DNA of 64,000 nucleotides from the NCBI GenBank assembly GCA_003222895.1, contig QHXI01000116.1, positions 1 through 64,000 on the forward strand, given 5' to 3'. This document shows, in pieces, positions 17,953-26,576 of the stretch. Source of the stretch: Acidobacteriota bacterium (lineage in GTDB: Bacteria > Acidobacteriota > Blastocatellia > Pyrinomonadales > Pyrinomonadaceae). Each line of letters starts with the position of its first letter. Positions within the stretch are counted from its first letter, which is position 1. Made by a program: the position numbers and the translations under genes. The notes beneath the pieces were generated by a model. It was not told the DNA's origin. It was given only the letters and a program-made list of their open reading frames with translations, and did no database searches.

Positions 17953-18450
17953 ATGGCAATGAGTTCCGGGGGAAGTAATCGTGCTGTCCCCTACATCAAC
18001 GTCACCCCGCTGATCGATGTGCTTCTGGTCGTGATAATCATTTTCATGGTCGTGACGCCGCTAAAACCAAGCAGGTTCAAGGCAGACATCCCGACACAGC
18101 GCGATCCGAACGAGGACTTGAGCAAACTCAAGCCCAATCCGCTGACGTTGGTGGTTTCGATCTCACCGGATTTGCAATTGAAACTCAATCAGGATCCGAT
18201 GGGATCGGTTAACGATCCGAGTGCGCTGGCCGCGAAGCTGCAACAGACTTTCCAGCAACGCAAAGAGCAGCATGCATACAAGATTGGTATGGAAACGGCG
18301 ACGAACATTCCAGAAGATCAGCGGATCGAAAAAACCGTGTTCGTTAAAGCGCCGCGCGCGCTGCATTACGGTGACGTCGTAAAAGTTATCGACGCGATCA
18401 AAGGCGCGGGCGCAAACCCCGTCGGCTTGCAGGTCGACGATCTGCCCTAA
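17953..18450 (+). CDS. exbD: Biopolymer transport protein ExbD/TolR, second copy
   Basis: 165-residue second ExbD. INVTPLIDVLLVVIIIFMVV carries the transmembrane helix and the conserved aspartate; the periplasmic part is longer than in the first copy and diverged. Two ExbDs with one ExbB and TonB are seen in several phyla and may form mixed motors. It is followed by a TPR lipoprotein 33 bases on. Confidence 0.92.
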   Translation: MAMSSGGSNRAVPYINVTPLIDVLLVVIIIFMVVTPLKPSRFKADIPTQRDPNEDLSKLKPNPLTLVVSISPDLQLKLNQDPMGSVNDPSALAAKLQQTFQQRKEQHAYKIGMETATNIPEDQRIEKTVFVKAPRALHYGDVVKVIDAIKGAGANPVGLQVDDLP

Positions 18451-18483
18451 GACTTTGCGATTCACCTTAACGGAGCTAACAGA

Positions 18484-19332
18484 ATGAGATTCTCTCGGTC
18501 CAGGATTGTCTTGACAGCGATCCTGGCTTTGTTTGTCGCCGGTTTTTCCGGCTGCACCCTTGTCAACAAAATCAGGGCCAAGAACGAGCTGAACGAAACA
18601 GCCAAAGCTTACAAAGAAGGTCGTTTCGAAGACGCGGAAGCGCACGCCAAGCGAGCGCTGTATCTCGATCCTTCAAACAAAACCGCGCCAATTTTCATTG
18701 CCCGCGTCATTCACCAACAGTACAAACCCGGCGTAGATGCGCCAGACAACATTCAGCGTGCGCGTGATGCTATTGAGGCTTACAAACGCGTACTGCAGAT
18801 GGACCCGAAGAACGACGAAGCTTACAAAGCGATCTCGGTTCTCTATTCGGCGATTAAGGACGATGATAACCTGCGCGCCTGGATCAGGGCCCGGGCAACC
18901 GATGCAAGTCAGCCCGCGGAAAAACGCGCGGAAGCTTACGCGATTCTCGCCGGCAAGGATTGGGATTGCTCGTTCAGGGTTACGGAGCAACCTGATGTAA
19001 AAACAACATCAGCTGAGGGCGGTGGCGCTAAAGTTACTTACAAGAAACCGAAGGACCAGAAGGACTTTGACAATATTCAGAAGTGTGTCGTGCGCGGACT
19101 AGAAGAAGCCGAAACCGCGATCAAGATGGATCCGAACAACGAATCTGCGTGGTCCTACAAGACAAACCTCTTACTCGAGGCTGCCAAGCAAGCTGAGATG
19201 GACGGCAAGGCCGATCAAAAGGCTCAATATGAAAAGCAGTCTGAAGTCGCCGGCAAACGTGCCGGTGCTCTGGCTGATGAGCGACGTAAGAAGGAAGAGG
19301 CTGCGGAAGCGGCTGCCACTCCAACGCCATAA
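18484..19332 (+). CDS. TPR-repeat lipoprotein
   Basis: 282 residues with a lipoprotein signal (ILALFVAGFSGC, with Cys about residue 24 as the lipidation site). TPR-like helices follow: AKAYKEGRFEDAEAHAKRAL, then DAIEAYKRVLQMDPKNDEAY, and later AETAIKMDPNNESAW. The C-terminus is alanine- and glutamate-rich. TPR lipoproteins often scaffold envelope complexes, and its place behind tonB-exbBD suggests a link to that system, but this is inference. Confidence 0.8.
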   Translation: MRFSRSRIVLTAILALFVAGFSGCTLVNKIRAKNELNETAKAYKEGRFEDAEAHAKRALYLDPSNKTAPIFIARVIHQQYKPGVDAPDNIQRARDAIEAYKRVLQMDPKNDEAYKAISVLYSAIKDDDNLRAWIRARATDASQPAEKRAEAYAILAGKDWDCSFRVTEQPDVKTTSAEGGGAKVTYKKPKDQKDFDNIQKCVVRGLEEAETAIKMDPNNESAWSYKTNLLLEAAKQAEMDGKADQKAQYEKQSEVAGKRAGALADERRKKEEAAEAAATPTP

Positions 19333-19411
19333 CTCTTCAAGACAGTTCCTCGCATTTAGCGAGCATCGAATAGGTGACGCAGACTTTTTCGGGTCGAGCG
19401 TCACCTATTGC

Positions 19412-19417
19412 TATAAT
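19412..19417 (+). promoter_or_regulatory. -10 box of a candidate promoter for the RelA/SpoT gene
   Basis: A perfect TATAAT, preceded by a weak -35 region (TTTTTC-like). Initiation about seven bases downstream would put the heptamer hairpin at 19425 at the very start of the transcript. Confidence 0.4.
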
Positions 19418-19424
19418 GACAGAG

Positions 19425-19494
19425 GTCAGTTGTCCGTAGTCAGTTGTTAGTGGCGATTCCGAAATCAACTGACCACTGACTGCTGACAACTGAC
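19425..19494. repeat. Heptamer inverted repeat upstream of the RelA/SpoT gene
   Basis: Left arm: GTCAGTT, GTCCGTA, GTCAGTT, GTTAGTG in tandem (19425-19452). Right arm: CAACTGA, CCACTGA, CTGCTGA, CAACTGA (19466-19493). The arms are inverted copies with strict 7-base period. The right arm ends 10 bases before the ATG at 19505, where no Shine-Dalgarno sequence is visible. Confidence 0.85.
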
Positions 19495-19504
19495 GCTTTT
19501 GTTT

Positions 19505-21688
19505 ATGGTTCGGATCGAAGAAATTTGCGAGAAAGTGCGCCGGAATCATCCGCAAGCAGATCTAAATCTGTTGCGGCGCGCGTACTTGTTTTCGGCGCGC
19601 GAGCACCGCGGTCAGAAGCGCGCGTCAGGCGAATCCTACCTCGTGCATCCTCTGGAAGTCGCAAACATCCTTGCTGATATGCGGCTCGATGCAGTTTCGG
19701 TTTCAACCGGCTTACTGCACGACGTCGTCGAAGACACGCTCGCCGACACCCAGACCATTCGCGACTACTTCGGCGAAGAAGTTGCGCACCTCGTCGAAGG
19801 GCTGACGAAGATCGCGCATATCAGCAACGTCTCGCGTGAAGAACAGCAGGCGGAAAATGTTCGCAAGATGCTGCTGGCGATGATTGACGACGTGCGCGTC
19901 GTCCTTGTCAAGCTCGCCGATCGCTTGCATAACATGCGCACGCTTGAATTCCTGAGTCCGGACAAGCGGCGGCGCATCGCGCAGGAAACGATGGACATTT
20001 ACGCGCCGATTGCCCACCGGCTCGGAATGGGAAAACTGCGCGGCGAGCTGGAAGATTTGGCGTTCAAGAATCTTCACCCTGAAGACTATCGAGAGATCAC
20101 GGCGCAACTTGAAAAACGCCGCGCAGCGAACGAGGCATTTCTCAACGAGATTACCGCGGACATCGAGCGGAAGATGCGCGACGCCGAGGTGCCGATCGTC
20201 CACGTCGAAGGCCGCATCAAACGAATCTACTCGATTTGGAAGAAGCTGAACGCGCAAGAGATCGATCTCGATCAAGTCTACGACTTAGTGGCCGCGCGGG
20301 TGATCACTCCTGACGAAATCCGTCACTGTTATGGCGCACTGGGCGTAGTTCACACAAGTTGGAAGCCCGTACCAGGTCGGTTCAAGGATTGGATCGCGAC
20401 GCCCCGCGACAATCTCTACCAGTCCCTGCACACGTCCGTCATCGGCCCAAAGGGCCAGCCCTTCGAGGTCCAAATTCGAACCGAACAGATGCACATGGTC
20501 GCCGAAGAAGGCGTCGCCGCGCACTGGAAATACAAGGAGGGGAAGCGCGGGCCACGCGATGACGATGAGGCATTGAAGGTTTTGCGGTCGCTGGTCGAAT
20601 GGACGCAGGAAGTGAAAGACTCGCGCGAATTCATCGATGCGTTGAAGCTGGATCTTTATCCGAAAGACGTTTACGCGTTCACGCCGATGGGCAAAGTAAT
20701 TCAGTTGCCGCGCGGCGCCACAACCATTGACTTCGCTTACATGATTCACTCGGAAGTCGGCAACACCTGCACTGGCGCTCGCGTCAACGGGCGAATGGTG
20801 CCGCTCCGGACGATGATTCAAAACGGCGACGTCGTCGAGATTATTCGTAGCCAAAACGCGCATCCCTCCCGTGATTGGCTAAACTTTGTGGCCACGTCGC
20901 GGGCGCGCAATCGCGTGCGTCACTGGGTCGCGGATCAACAACGCGCGGAATCGATCGAGATTGGCCGCAAACTTTTCGAGAAAGAGGCCGGGCGGTTCCA
21001 GCTTTCCGTCAAAAAGATGCTCAGTGACAGCAACGGCGATCTGAAACGCATCGCCGGAGAATACGGCTACGGGCGTACCGACGATCTGCTCGCGGCGATG
21101 GGCTACGGCAAGATCGTTCCGCGCAACATCATCGCAAAATATCTGGGCCCGGAAAAGTTTGAAGCGCTCGACAATCAGAAAGAGTCGCGTTTGCGTACGG
21201 GCGTGCGCGCCGTCAAGCGCTTGATCACCGGCGACGACGCGATCGTGGTTCGCGGCGTGGAAGATTTGATGGTGAACCGCGCGCGCTGCTGCAATCCGCT
21301 GCACGGCGAGCAAATCATCGGCTACATCACGCGCGGCAAAGGCGTCGCAGTGCACACTGCGCGCTGCAAGAACGTAAAGCAGTTGATGGTGAATCCAGAG
21401 CGCATCGTGTCGGTGGAATGGGCTTCGAAACCCGAAAAGACTGCGTACGCGGTCAAGCTGCTTGCCAGAACAGAAAACCGCACGGGGATGATTGCCGGCA
21501 TCACCGGCGCGATTTCTGACATGAAAACGGGCATTCGCGACGCGCGCGCTTCAATCGGTCCCGATCAAAAAGGCCGGATCGAAGTCACAGTTGAAGTTTT
21601 TGACGTGAAGCACCTGGACAAAGTGATGAGTTCAATCAAGAACGTTTCCGGCGTGCTGGATGTGGAGCGTTTGCAAGGTGCAGCGTGA
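19505..21688 (+). CDS. RelA/SpoT family (p)ppGpp synthetase/hydrolase
   Basis: Stringent-response enzyme of 727 residues. Order: HD hydrolase domain (LVHPLEVA, HDVVEDT, KLADRLHNM), synthetase domain (RIKRIYSIWKKL, VYDLVAARVI, GRFKDWIATPRDNLYQSLHT, VQIRTEQMH), a TGS domain (VYAFTPMGKVIQLPRGAT), a linker with the RARCCNPLHG-type region, and a C-terminal ACT domain. Both catalytic domains keep key residues, so a bifunctional Rel is likely. An upstream TTG (19499) is possible, but ATG 19505 is preferred. The leader carries a heptamer hairpin next to the start codon and a TATAAT box. Confidence 0.95.
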   Translation: MVRIEEICEKVRRNHPQADLNLLRRAYLFSAREHRGQKRASGESYLVHPLEVANILADMRLDAVSVSTGLLHDVVEDTLADTQTIRDYFGEEVAHLVEGLTKIAHISNVSREEQQAENVRKMLLAMIDDVRVVLVKLADRLHNMRTLEFLSPDKRRRIAQETMDIYAPIAHRLGMGKLRGELEDLAFKNLHPEDYREITAQLEKRRAANEAFLNEITADIERKMRDAEVPIVHVEGRIKRIYSIWKKLNAQEIDLDQVYDLVAARVITPDEIRHCYGALGVVHTSWKPVPGRFKDWIATPRDNLYQSLHTSVIGPKGQPFEVQIRTEQMHMVAEEGVAAHWKYKEGKRGPRDDDEALKVLRSLVEWTQEVKDSREFIDALKLDLYPKDVYAFTPMGKVIQLPRGATTIDFAYMIHSEVGNTCTGARVNGRMVPLRTMIQNGDVVEIIRSQNAHPSRDWLNFVATSRARNRVRHWVADQQRAESIEIGRKLFEKEAGRFQLSVKKMLSDSNGDLKRIAGEYGYGRTDDLLAAMGYGKIVPRNIIAKYLGPEKFEALDNQKESRLRTGVRAVKRLITGDDAIVVRGVEDLMVNRARCCNPLHGEQIIGYITRGKGVAVHTARCKNVKQLMVNPERIVSVEWASKPEKTAYAVKLLARTENRTGMIAGITGAISDMKTGIRDARASIGPDQKGRIEVTVEVFDVKHLDKVMSSIKNVSGVLDVERLQGAA

Positions 21689-21696
21689 TCACAACT

Positions 21697-21792
21697 AGCT
21701 AAGAGCTAAGGGGTAAGTGCAAAGAGCTAATTACGCAAAACCTTTCTTTGATAACATAGCGCTTTGCTCTTCGCCCTTCGCTCTTAGCTCTT
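21697..21792. repeat. Heptamer inverted repeat at a convergent junction
   Basis: Left arm from 21697: AGCTAAG, AGCTAAG, GGGTAAG, TGCAAAG, AGCTAAT. Right arm 21762-21792: CTTTGCT, CTTCGCC, CTTCGCT, CTTAGCT and CTT. Period 7 in both. The stop codon of the minus-strand M16 gene (21784-21786) lies inside the right arm. Confidence 0.85.
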
Positions 21793-23154
21793 CAGCTTTC
21801 CCTCCGTATCGTAAACCTCAATCTCTTCTGAAAATGTTTTGACCTGCTCGGTAACTTCCGTTCCGTCGCCAACGATGACAATGGCCGCGCGATCTGGAGT
21901 TACGTATTGCTGGGCGACGCGTTGAATATCTTCGACGGTGACGTTGTTCACATTCTCTCGATACGTTTTCAGATAATCGTCCGGCAGGTCGAACATCTGT
22001 ATGTTCACGATCTGATCGATCAGCCCGTCCTGAGTTTCGATACGAATGGGAAACACGCCGGTGAGATAGGACTTGGCGTTGTTGATTTCTTCGTCAGACA
22101 CCGCTTCGTCGCGGATTCGATTTAGTTCGTACAAAAACTCGCGCAGCGAATCACCCGTAACGGCAGTTCGGACTTCGGCGGTGGCCCGGAAAGTTCCCGC
22201 CAAACGCCGCGCGTCGAGGTTCGAATACGCGCCGTAAGTGTAGCCCTTGTGCTCGCGCAAATTCATAAATAGTCGCGACGATGCATTCGCTCCCAGAATC
22301 GTATGCATCAGCAGCATCGGAAAATAGTCGCGGCTCGTGCGAGTGATTCCTTCGTTCGCAATGATGAGGTTCGATTGAGCCGAGGCCGGACGATCTACCA
22401 AATAAATTGTGCGCGACGATCGGGGCGGTGGTGAAGGGAACTTCTGATTTGTTGCCGCGTCCGATTTCCAATTTGTGAATAATTGCTCGATTCGTTTGAG
22501 GAGCGCGTCCTGATCGAACTCTCCGATGACGATCAGCGAGGCATTATTAGGAATGAAGGTCGAGTGGCGAAACGAAAGCAGATCCTCGCGCGTCAACGCG
22601 TCGAGCATTTCTTCGGTTGGAGACAAGCGCGAGTAAGGATGCGATCCAAACATAACCTGCGCCATTCGTTCCGACGCCAGGAAGTTCGGCTGTGCCCTTT
22701 GCTGAATCAGCATTTGTTTCGTGTTGTCCCGCGCGAGATCGATTTCGTTTTGCGGAAATGATGCGCGCAGCGTTACGTCTGCAACCAATTCGAGAATCTC
22801 GTCAGTGAAACCCGCCAAACCCGAGGCGGCAATCGTTGTGAAATCTGAAGTCGAGCCAACTGAGAGTGCGGCGCCCACTCGTTCAATCTCTTCCGCAATC
22901 TGTCGGCTAGTGCGGGTGTCCGTTCCCTCAGTCAAAAGGTGCGACAGCATGTCGCTCAACCCGGGAAGCTTCGGCGGATCGTTCGCATCGCCGGACCGAA
23001 ACGCGAGGCGAAAACTGATCAGCGGCAAGCGCTTGTCTTCGATAAAGGTGATCTGCAAACCGTTTGAGAGCGTCGTTTCAAACGGTTCGGGTAAGTTGAG
23101 CGGACGCGGCGCCAAAGGCGGCGGCATCTCGCGGCGAAAGGTCTCAGTCTGCAT
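21784..23154 (-). CDS. M16 family peptidase homologue lacking the zinc motif
   Basis: 456-residue insulinase-family protein. The pitrilysin fold is clear (LSNGLQITFIEDKRLPLISF, SHPYSRLSPTEE, HKGYTYGAYSNLDAR), but the zinc site HxxEH is replaced by DMLSH near residue 68, with the first histidine and the glutamate lost. Such inactive subunits pair with an active partner, here the gene 23 bases upstream. No signal peptide is seen. Its last codons and stop fall in a heptamer repeat. Confidence 0.88.
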   Translation of the reverse strand: MQTETFRREMPPPLAPRPLNLPEPFETTLSNGLQITFIEDKRLPLISFRLAFRSGDANDPPKLPGLSDMLSHLLTEGTDTRTSRQIAEEIERVGAALSVGSTSDFTTIAASGLAGFTDEILELVADVTLRASFPQNEIDLARDNTKQMLIQQRAQPNFLASERMAQVMFGSHPYSRLSPTEEMLDALTREDLLSFRHSTFIPNNASLIVIGEFDQDALLKRIEQLFTNWKSDAATNQKFPSPPPRSSRTIYLVDRPASAQSNLIIANEGITRTSRDYFPMLLMHTILGANASSRLFMNLREHKGYTYGAYSNLDARRLAGTFRATAEVRTAVTGDSLREFLYELNRIRDEAVSDEEINNAKSYLTGVFPIRIETQDGLIDQIVNIQMFDLPDDYLKTYRENVNNVTVEDIQRVAQQYVTPDRAAIVIVGDGTEVTEQVKTFSEEIEVYDTEGKLKS

Positions 23155-23177
23155 TTTGATTTTTGCGGTTACCTATT

Positions 23178-24689
23178 TCAATTCGATTCAATTGCTGGTT
23201 GCGGTGCGGTTGGTATCGGTGTTCCTGTCGATGTTTCATCTGGCGGCGCAGGAATTTGCGGCAGGGGCGCGGTCGGCTGCTTGGGCTCGCCAGGTTCGTG
23301 CGGCGCCGCGGGCGCAACTTCCTGGGCCGCCGGAACGATGTCGAGCAAAACGCGATTGTCATTATCGAGATAACTAGCCACTGCGTCGCGAATTTGATCG
23401 GCAGTCACATCCAGATAGTTCTTTAAGTCGGTATTGAAAAGCTCGGGATCTTCGTCGTAAAGCGCAAACTCAGCGAGTTGTTGCGCGCGAAATAGCGAAG
23501 ACTGACGGCTGCGGACCGACGCATTGAAAAGATTGTTGCGCAGCTTCTCCATCTCCTCGTCGCTTGGACCATCGGTAGCGAGTTGTCGAATCTCGTCGAA
23601 AATTACTTCGCGAATCTGATTGCCCTCGCGATCCGGCTTGGGGATCACAACGATGAAAAGGCCGGATGGCCCACGTCGCTCGTCGATTCCGCCTTGAATT
23701 TGAACTACGGATTCTTCGCTCTTGACCAATTTTTGATAGAGCCGCGCGCTTTCGCCTTCAAATAACAAATGACTCGCCAGCGACAGCGCATAGAAGTCGG
23801 ATGATCGACGCGGAGGAATTTTCCACCCCAGCGCAAAGGCGGGTACGGGCGCCAATTTGTCGAAAAACGTATCCTTCTTGTCAGCGACTTCCGTTGGTTC
23901 GTCTACATTGACCTGCGGCGGTGGTGGTTGCGGCGGAATGCTTGCGAAATATTTTTCGACGAGTGATCGCGTCTCGCCCTGATCGAAATCGCCGGCAATG
24001 GACAACACTGCGTTGTTCGGCGCGTAGTAAATGCGAAAGAACTCGCGAATGTCTTCGACCGTAGCCGCGTCGAGATCTTCCATCGATCCGATTGTCGAGT
24101 GTGAGTTCGCTGGATTCTTGAAACTCATTTCGAACAGCCGCAGAAACCCGTTCACGTACGGCTGGTTGTCGTAACGCAGCCGCTTTTCTTCCTTCACCGC
24201 TTCGCGTTGGTTGTCGAGATTCTCCTGCGTTACTGCCAGCGAACGCATGCGATCGCTCTCGAGCCAGAGGGCCAGCGGCAACTGGTTCGCAGGAAGCGTT
24301 TCGAAGTAATTGGTGCGCTCGCTCGAGGTGGTTCCGTTCATGGTCCCGCCGGCGTTCGAGATGTATTGAAAGTGCGCGGCTTTCGGAACATTCTCAGAAC
24401 CCTGGAACATCATGTGTTCGAACAGATGCGCAAAGCCGGTGCGGCCTTCACGCTCGTTGCGCGAACCGACGTCGTAATAAACCGCGACCGACACAACGGG
24501 AACGGAATGGTCTTCGTTCAGAATCACTCGCAGGCCGTTACTTAAAGTGTATTGTTCAATCGGTGTGTGTGGAACGTGAAAAGTTTTCTGCACAATTCGC
24601 TCGATGTAAACCGCGCGTTGCGGAAGCTTGGACGATCGTTTAGGGGGAATTGAAAGAAGGATTCTAACGCGTAACTCGCTCTTTAACAA
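23178..24689 (-). CDS. Zinc-dependent M16 family peptidase (active subunit)
   Basis: Catalytic M16 protease. HLFEH in GFAHLFEHMMFQG is the inverted zinc motif, with the downstream helix EEKRLRYDNQPY and the C-terminal domain having SARLYQKLV. The frame opens at TTG 24689, but its first 30 residues are basic and atypical; the GTG at VQKTFHVPH is another possible start. The C-terminus is proline-rich (PAPPDETSTG). With its inactive neighbour it matches M16B-type heterodimers that degrade peptides. Location is uncertain because no signal peptide is obvious. Confidence 0.9.
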   Translation of the reverse strand: MLKSELRVRILLSIPPKRSSKLPQRAVYIERIVQKTFHVPHTPIEQYTLSNGLRVILNEDHSVPVVSVAVYYDVGSRNEREGRTGFAHLFEHMMFQGSENVPKAAHFQYISNAGGTMNGTTSSERTNYFETLPANQLPLALWLESDRMRSLAVTQENLDNQREAVKEEKRLRYDNQPYVNGFLRLFEMSFKNPANSHSTIGSMEDLDAATVEDIREFFRIYYAPNNAVLSIAGDFDQGETRSLVEKYFASIPPQPPPPQVNVDEPTEVADKKDTFFDKLAPVPAFALGWKIPPRRSSDFYALSLASHLLFEGESARLYQKLVKSEESVVQIQGGIDERRGPSGLFIVVIPKPDREGNQIREVIFDEIRQLATDGPSDEEMEKLRNNLFNASVRSRQSSLFRAQQLAEFALYDEDPELFNTDLKNYLDVTADQIRDAVASYLDNDNRVLLDIVPAAQEVAPAAPHEPGEPKQPTAPLPQIPAPPDETSTGTPIPTAPQPAIESN

Positions 24690-24726
24690 AGACGCTCCAC
24701 TCTGCTGCTCGATGCAGAATGGAGCG
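24683..24726 (-). terminator. Hairpin terminator after the gene at 24762
   Basis: On the minus strand CGCTCCATTCTGC pairs with GCAGAGTGGAGCG with one mismatch around an eight-base loop, then TCTTTGTT. A good stem with a weak T-tract. Confidence 0.5.
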
Positions 24727-24761
24727 ATTGGTAAGAACTCCGAGCCGGTGGCAGCGACTAG

Positions 24762-25190
24762 TTAACTGGCTTTATTTTCGCCGACGAGTCCACGCAACTC
24801 GGCACGCAGCCGTTCGATTTCCGCGAGCTTCTGTTCGACGCGCTCAAACAGGAGCCCTTGGGTCTTAATGCCTTCATCGATCAGAAATGCGGCGGCTTCG
24901 GCGCGAGTTCCAAAGACTCCGGCCTGGACTAACTGGCCGAGCTTGATCTGCGCGTCCTGCGAAACTTTTACCGCCAACATATAATCGTCTTTAGCGGATA
25001 TGGCCCGTTCGATTGTGCGGCTGATGTCGCGGCCAATCGCCGACAGTTGTTCGGGAATCCGCGCGGCCATGTCTCGCACAGACGAGCCGACGCCCGAGCG
25101 ATCGCTATCGTGCTCTGCTTCATCGTGATGGACTAACAACTCGTCGTTCGCGTCCGATCCGTTGGTTTGCGGTTCAAAAGGTGTGCTCAT
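24762..25190 (-). CDS. Helical protein of unknown function
   Basis: 142 residues, acidic N-terminus (VHHDEAEHDSD), then long amphipathic helices including RDISRTIERAISAKDDYMLA and a C-terminal coiled-coil-like VEQKLAEIERLRAELRGL. TRAEAAAFLIDEGI resembles a short helix-turn-helix or ribbon-helix-helix dimer region, but this is weak. TAAGGAG sits eight bases from the ATG. That site is perfectly complementary to a 9-base segment 43 bases upstream, so translation may be structurally controlled. mscL is the next gene upstream in the same direction. Confidence 0.65.
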   Translation of the reverse strand: MSTPFEPQTNGSDANDELLVHHDEAEHDSDRSGVGSSVRDMAARIPEQLSAIGRDISRTIERAISAKDDYMLAVKVSQDAQIKLGQLVQAGVFGTRAEAAAFLIDEGIKTQGLLFERVEQKLAEIERLRAELRGLVGENKAS

Positions 25191-25197
25191 CGAATAT

Positions 25198-25257
25198 GCT
25201 CCTTACTTCAAAACTCATGTACGAATGCACGGGGTTAGAAGTTCATTCTAAGGAGCA
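25198..25257 (-). promoter_or_regulatory. Ribosome-binding-site-sequestering hairpin
   Basis: On the minus strand, TGCTCCTTA (25257-25249) is an exact reverse complement of TAAGGAGCA (25206-25198), which contains the Shine-Dalgarno of the gene starting at 25190. The loop is 42 bases. Base pairing would hide the site; an alternative pairing of AACTTC with GAAG in the loop is possible. Confidence 0.5.
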
Positions 25258-25294
25258 GCCGGATGAGCGGTCAAGCTAGTGCTACTCGCGCGCA

Positions 25295-25729
25295 TCAGGC
25301 CGCATTAAGTTCGGCGCAGCACGCCGCACAGCGCGTGGCTGCGAACGGAATCGCCGTTAAGCAATGCGGACAATCCCTGGTTGTGGGCGCTTCCTTGTTT
25401 CGCCTCGAATTCACGGCCTTGATAATGATGAAGATCACGAACGCGACGATCGCAAAGTTTACGATGTCGTTGATGAAGGCACCGTAAGCGACCACTGGAA
25501 TTCCTTTTGCTTTCGCATCGGCGAGCGAAGCGGGAGCACCCTTCGAATGATCAAGCACGAGGAACAAACTGGAGAAATCAACCTTGCCCAAAAGCAAACC
25601 TATCGGTGGCATGATGATTCCTTCGACCAGGGATGTCACGATCTTTCCGAAGGCGGCGCCGATGATCACGGCGACGGCGAGATCGACTACATTTCCGCGG
25701 GCAAGAAATTCTTTGAATTCTTTCAGCAT
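25295..25729 (-). CDS. mscL: Large-conductance mechanosensitive channel MscL with zinc-ribbon tail
   Basis: Inner-membrane tension-gated safety valve. [20 protein letters not shown] is the typical N-terminal helix and TM1 start; TM2 is near residues 80-100 ([17 protein letters not shown]). The ATG at 25729 follows GGAGAAAG; the frame extends upstream only into a repeat. After TM2 the tail has CPHC and CAAC ([20 protein letters not shown]), a rubredoxin-like zinc ribbon found in some but not most MscL proteins. Confidence 0.95.
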   Translation of the reverse strand: MLKEFKEFLARGNVVDLAVAVIIGAAFGKIVTSLVEGIIMPPIGLLLGKVDFSSLFLVLDHSKGAPASLADAKAKGIPVVAYGAFINDIVNFAIVAFVIFIIIKAVNSRRNKEAPTTRDCPHCLTAIPFAATRCAACCAELNAA

Positions 25730-25750
25730 GATCTTTCTCCTTTGCTGCTC

Positions 25751-25849
25751 CCGCTCCCTTTGGGAGAGGGCTGGGGATGCGGGGCAAAAGCTGGCTGTCA
25801 CGTAAAACCCTCACCGTAACCCTCTCCCACAGGGAGAGGGAATACGAGA
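25751..25849. repeat. CCCTC/GAGGG double-hairpin element, copy 2
   Basis: GCTCCCTTTGGGAGAGGGCT, then GGGGATGCGGGG, a spacer, CCCTCACCGTAACCC and CTCTCCCACAGGGAGAGGG. Same layout as the element in tgt. It lies between the mscL start codon (21 bases away) and the stop of the next gene upstream. Confidence 0.8.
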
Positions 25850-25853
25850 ATTA

Positions 25854-26576
25854 TCACTGACAATCCTTCGCCAATTTGTACCCAGCCGTTTCGGCTTCTT
25901 CTTTGTTCTTGAACTTTACTTTTGCGCCGGCGGGGATGTCCTCGCGGCCTAAGCAGTCGGACGGATAATAGTTCTTTGTGCGCGCGTCGGCAAACACTTC
26001 GGCTTCGGCTGCCTGCGCCGCATCTTCGCGGCGCGCAGCAATCACGTTCTGCGCCTTTTCGTCCTGGATGCGGATGCTTGGGCCCTCGGCGATGATCAAT
26101 GCAAAGACCGAGAATCCATCGCACGCTATCTCGCGGCCAGATCGTCTTGGTTGCCAAGTCACGCGAAGGTCGAGGCTTTTACCGAAGTTTGCGGCAAACT
26201 CGTCCAGCTGCGGCCACTTAAAGGTTGACTCGTAGCCGATCCAAAGCGTCACCAGGTTGCCGTCGAGAAAATCGAACGAGACTGTGCGCACGTCCGAGTA
26301 CCGGGCTTGATCGAAGCGGGTATCGAAGTGTGGATTGATGCTGGTTCTGATGACCCCGAATTCATCCGCGCGGCCAAACCGCACCAGCGCCTCGCGCCTT
26401 TTCACTTGATCCAGCGTCATGCCAACTCGAAAGCCGAGCAGCTCAGGCGTGTCTTTTAGTTCGTCGATTTTGAGAGAGCAACTTGATTGCTGAGCGATCG
26501 CGTTGGTGCAGGCGCAGAGCGCAACGATGAGAACAAATGAGAAGAGATTAATGTTCGAAGTGAGTCGGTTCAGCAT
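25854..26576 (-). CDS. Exported protein with Ada-like C-terminal motif
   Basis: 240 residues. The N-terminus has a hydrophobic signal (FSFVLIVALCACTNAIAQ) with a cysteine that could be a lipobox or simply a signal peptide. The middle part contains GFRVGMTLDQVK, seen in small periplasmic repeats. The last 45 residues (YYPSDCLGREDIPAGAKVKF, then EEAETAGYKLAKDC) resemble the metal-binding Ada-type domain with spaced cysteines. It overlaps the response regulator gene by 29 bases. Function unknown. Confidence 0.65.
   Translation of the reverse strand: MLNRLTSNINLFSFVLIVALCACTNAIAQQSSCSLKIDELKDTPELLGFRVGMTLDQVKRREALVRFGRADEFGVIRTSINPHFDTRFDQARYSDVRTVSFDFLDGNLVTLWIGYESTFKWPQLDEFAANFGKSLDLRVTWQPRRSGREIACDGFSVFALIIAEGPSIRIQDEKAQNVIAARREDAAQAAEAEVFADARTKNYYPSDCLGREDIPAGAKVKFKNKEEAETAGYKLAKDCQ

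Noticed and set aside
25751-25849. CCCTC repeat considered as a simple terminator of the gene ending at 25854
   Set aside because: There is no T-run and the same structure occurs inside tgt, so a repeat element is the better description.
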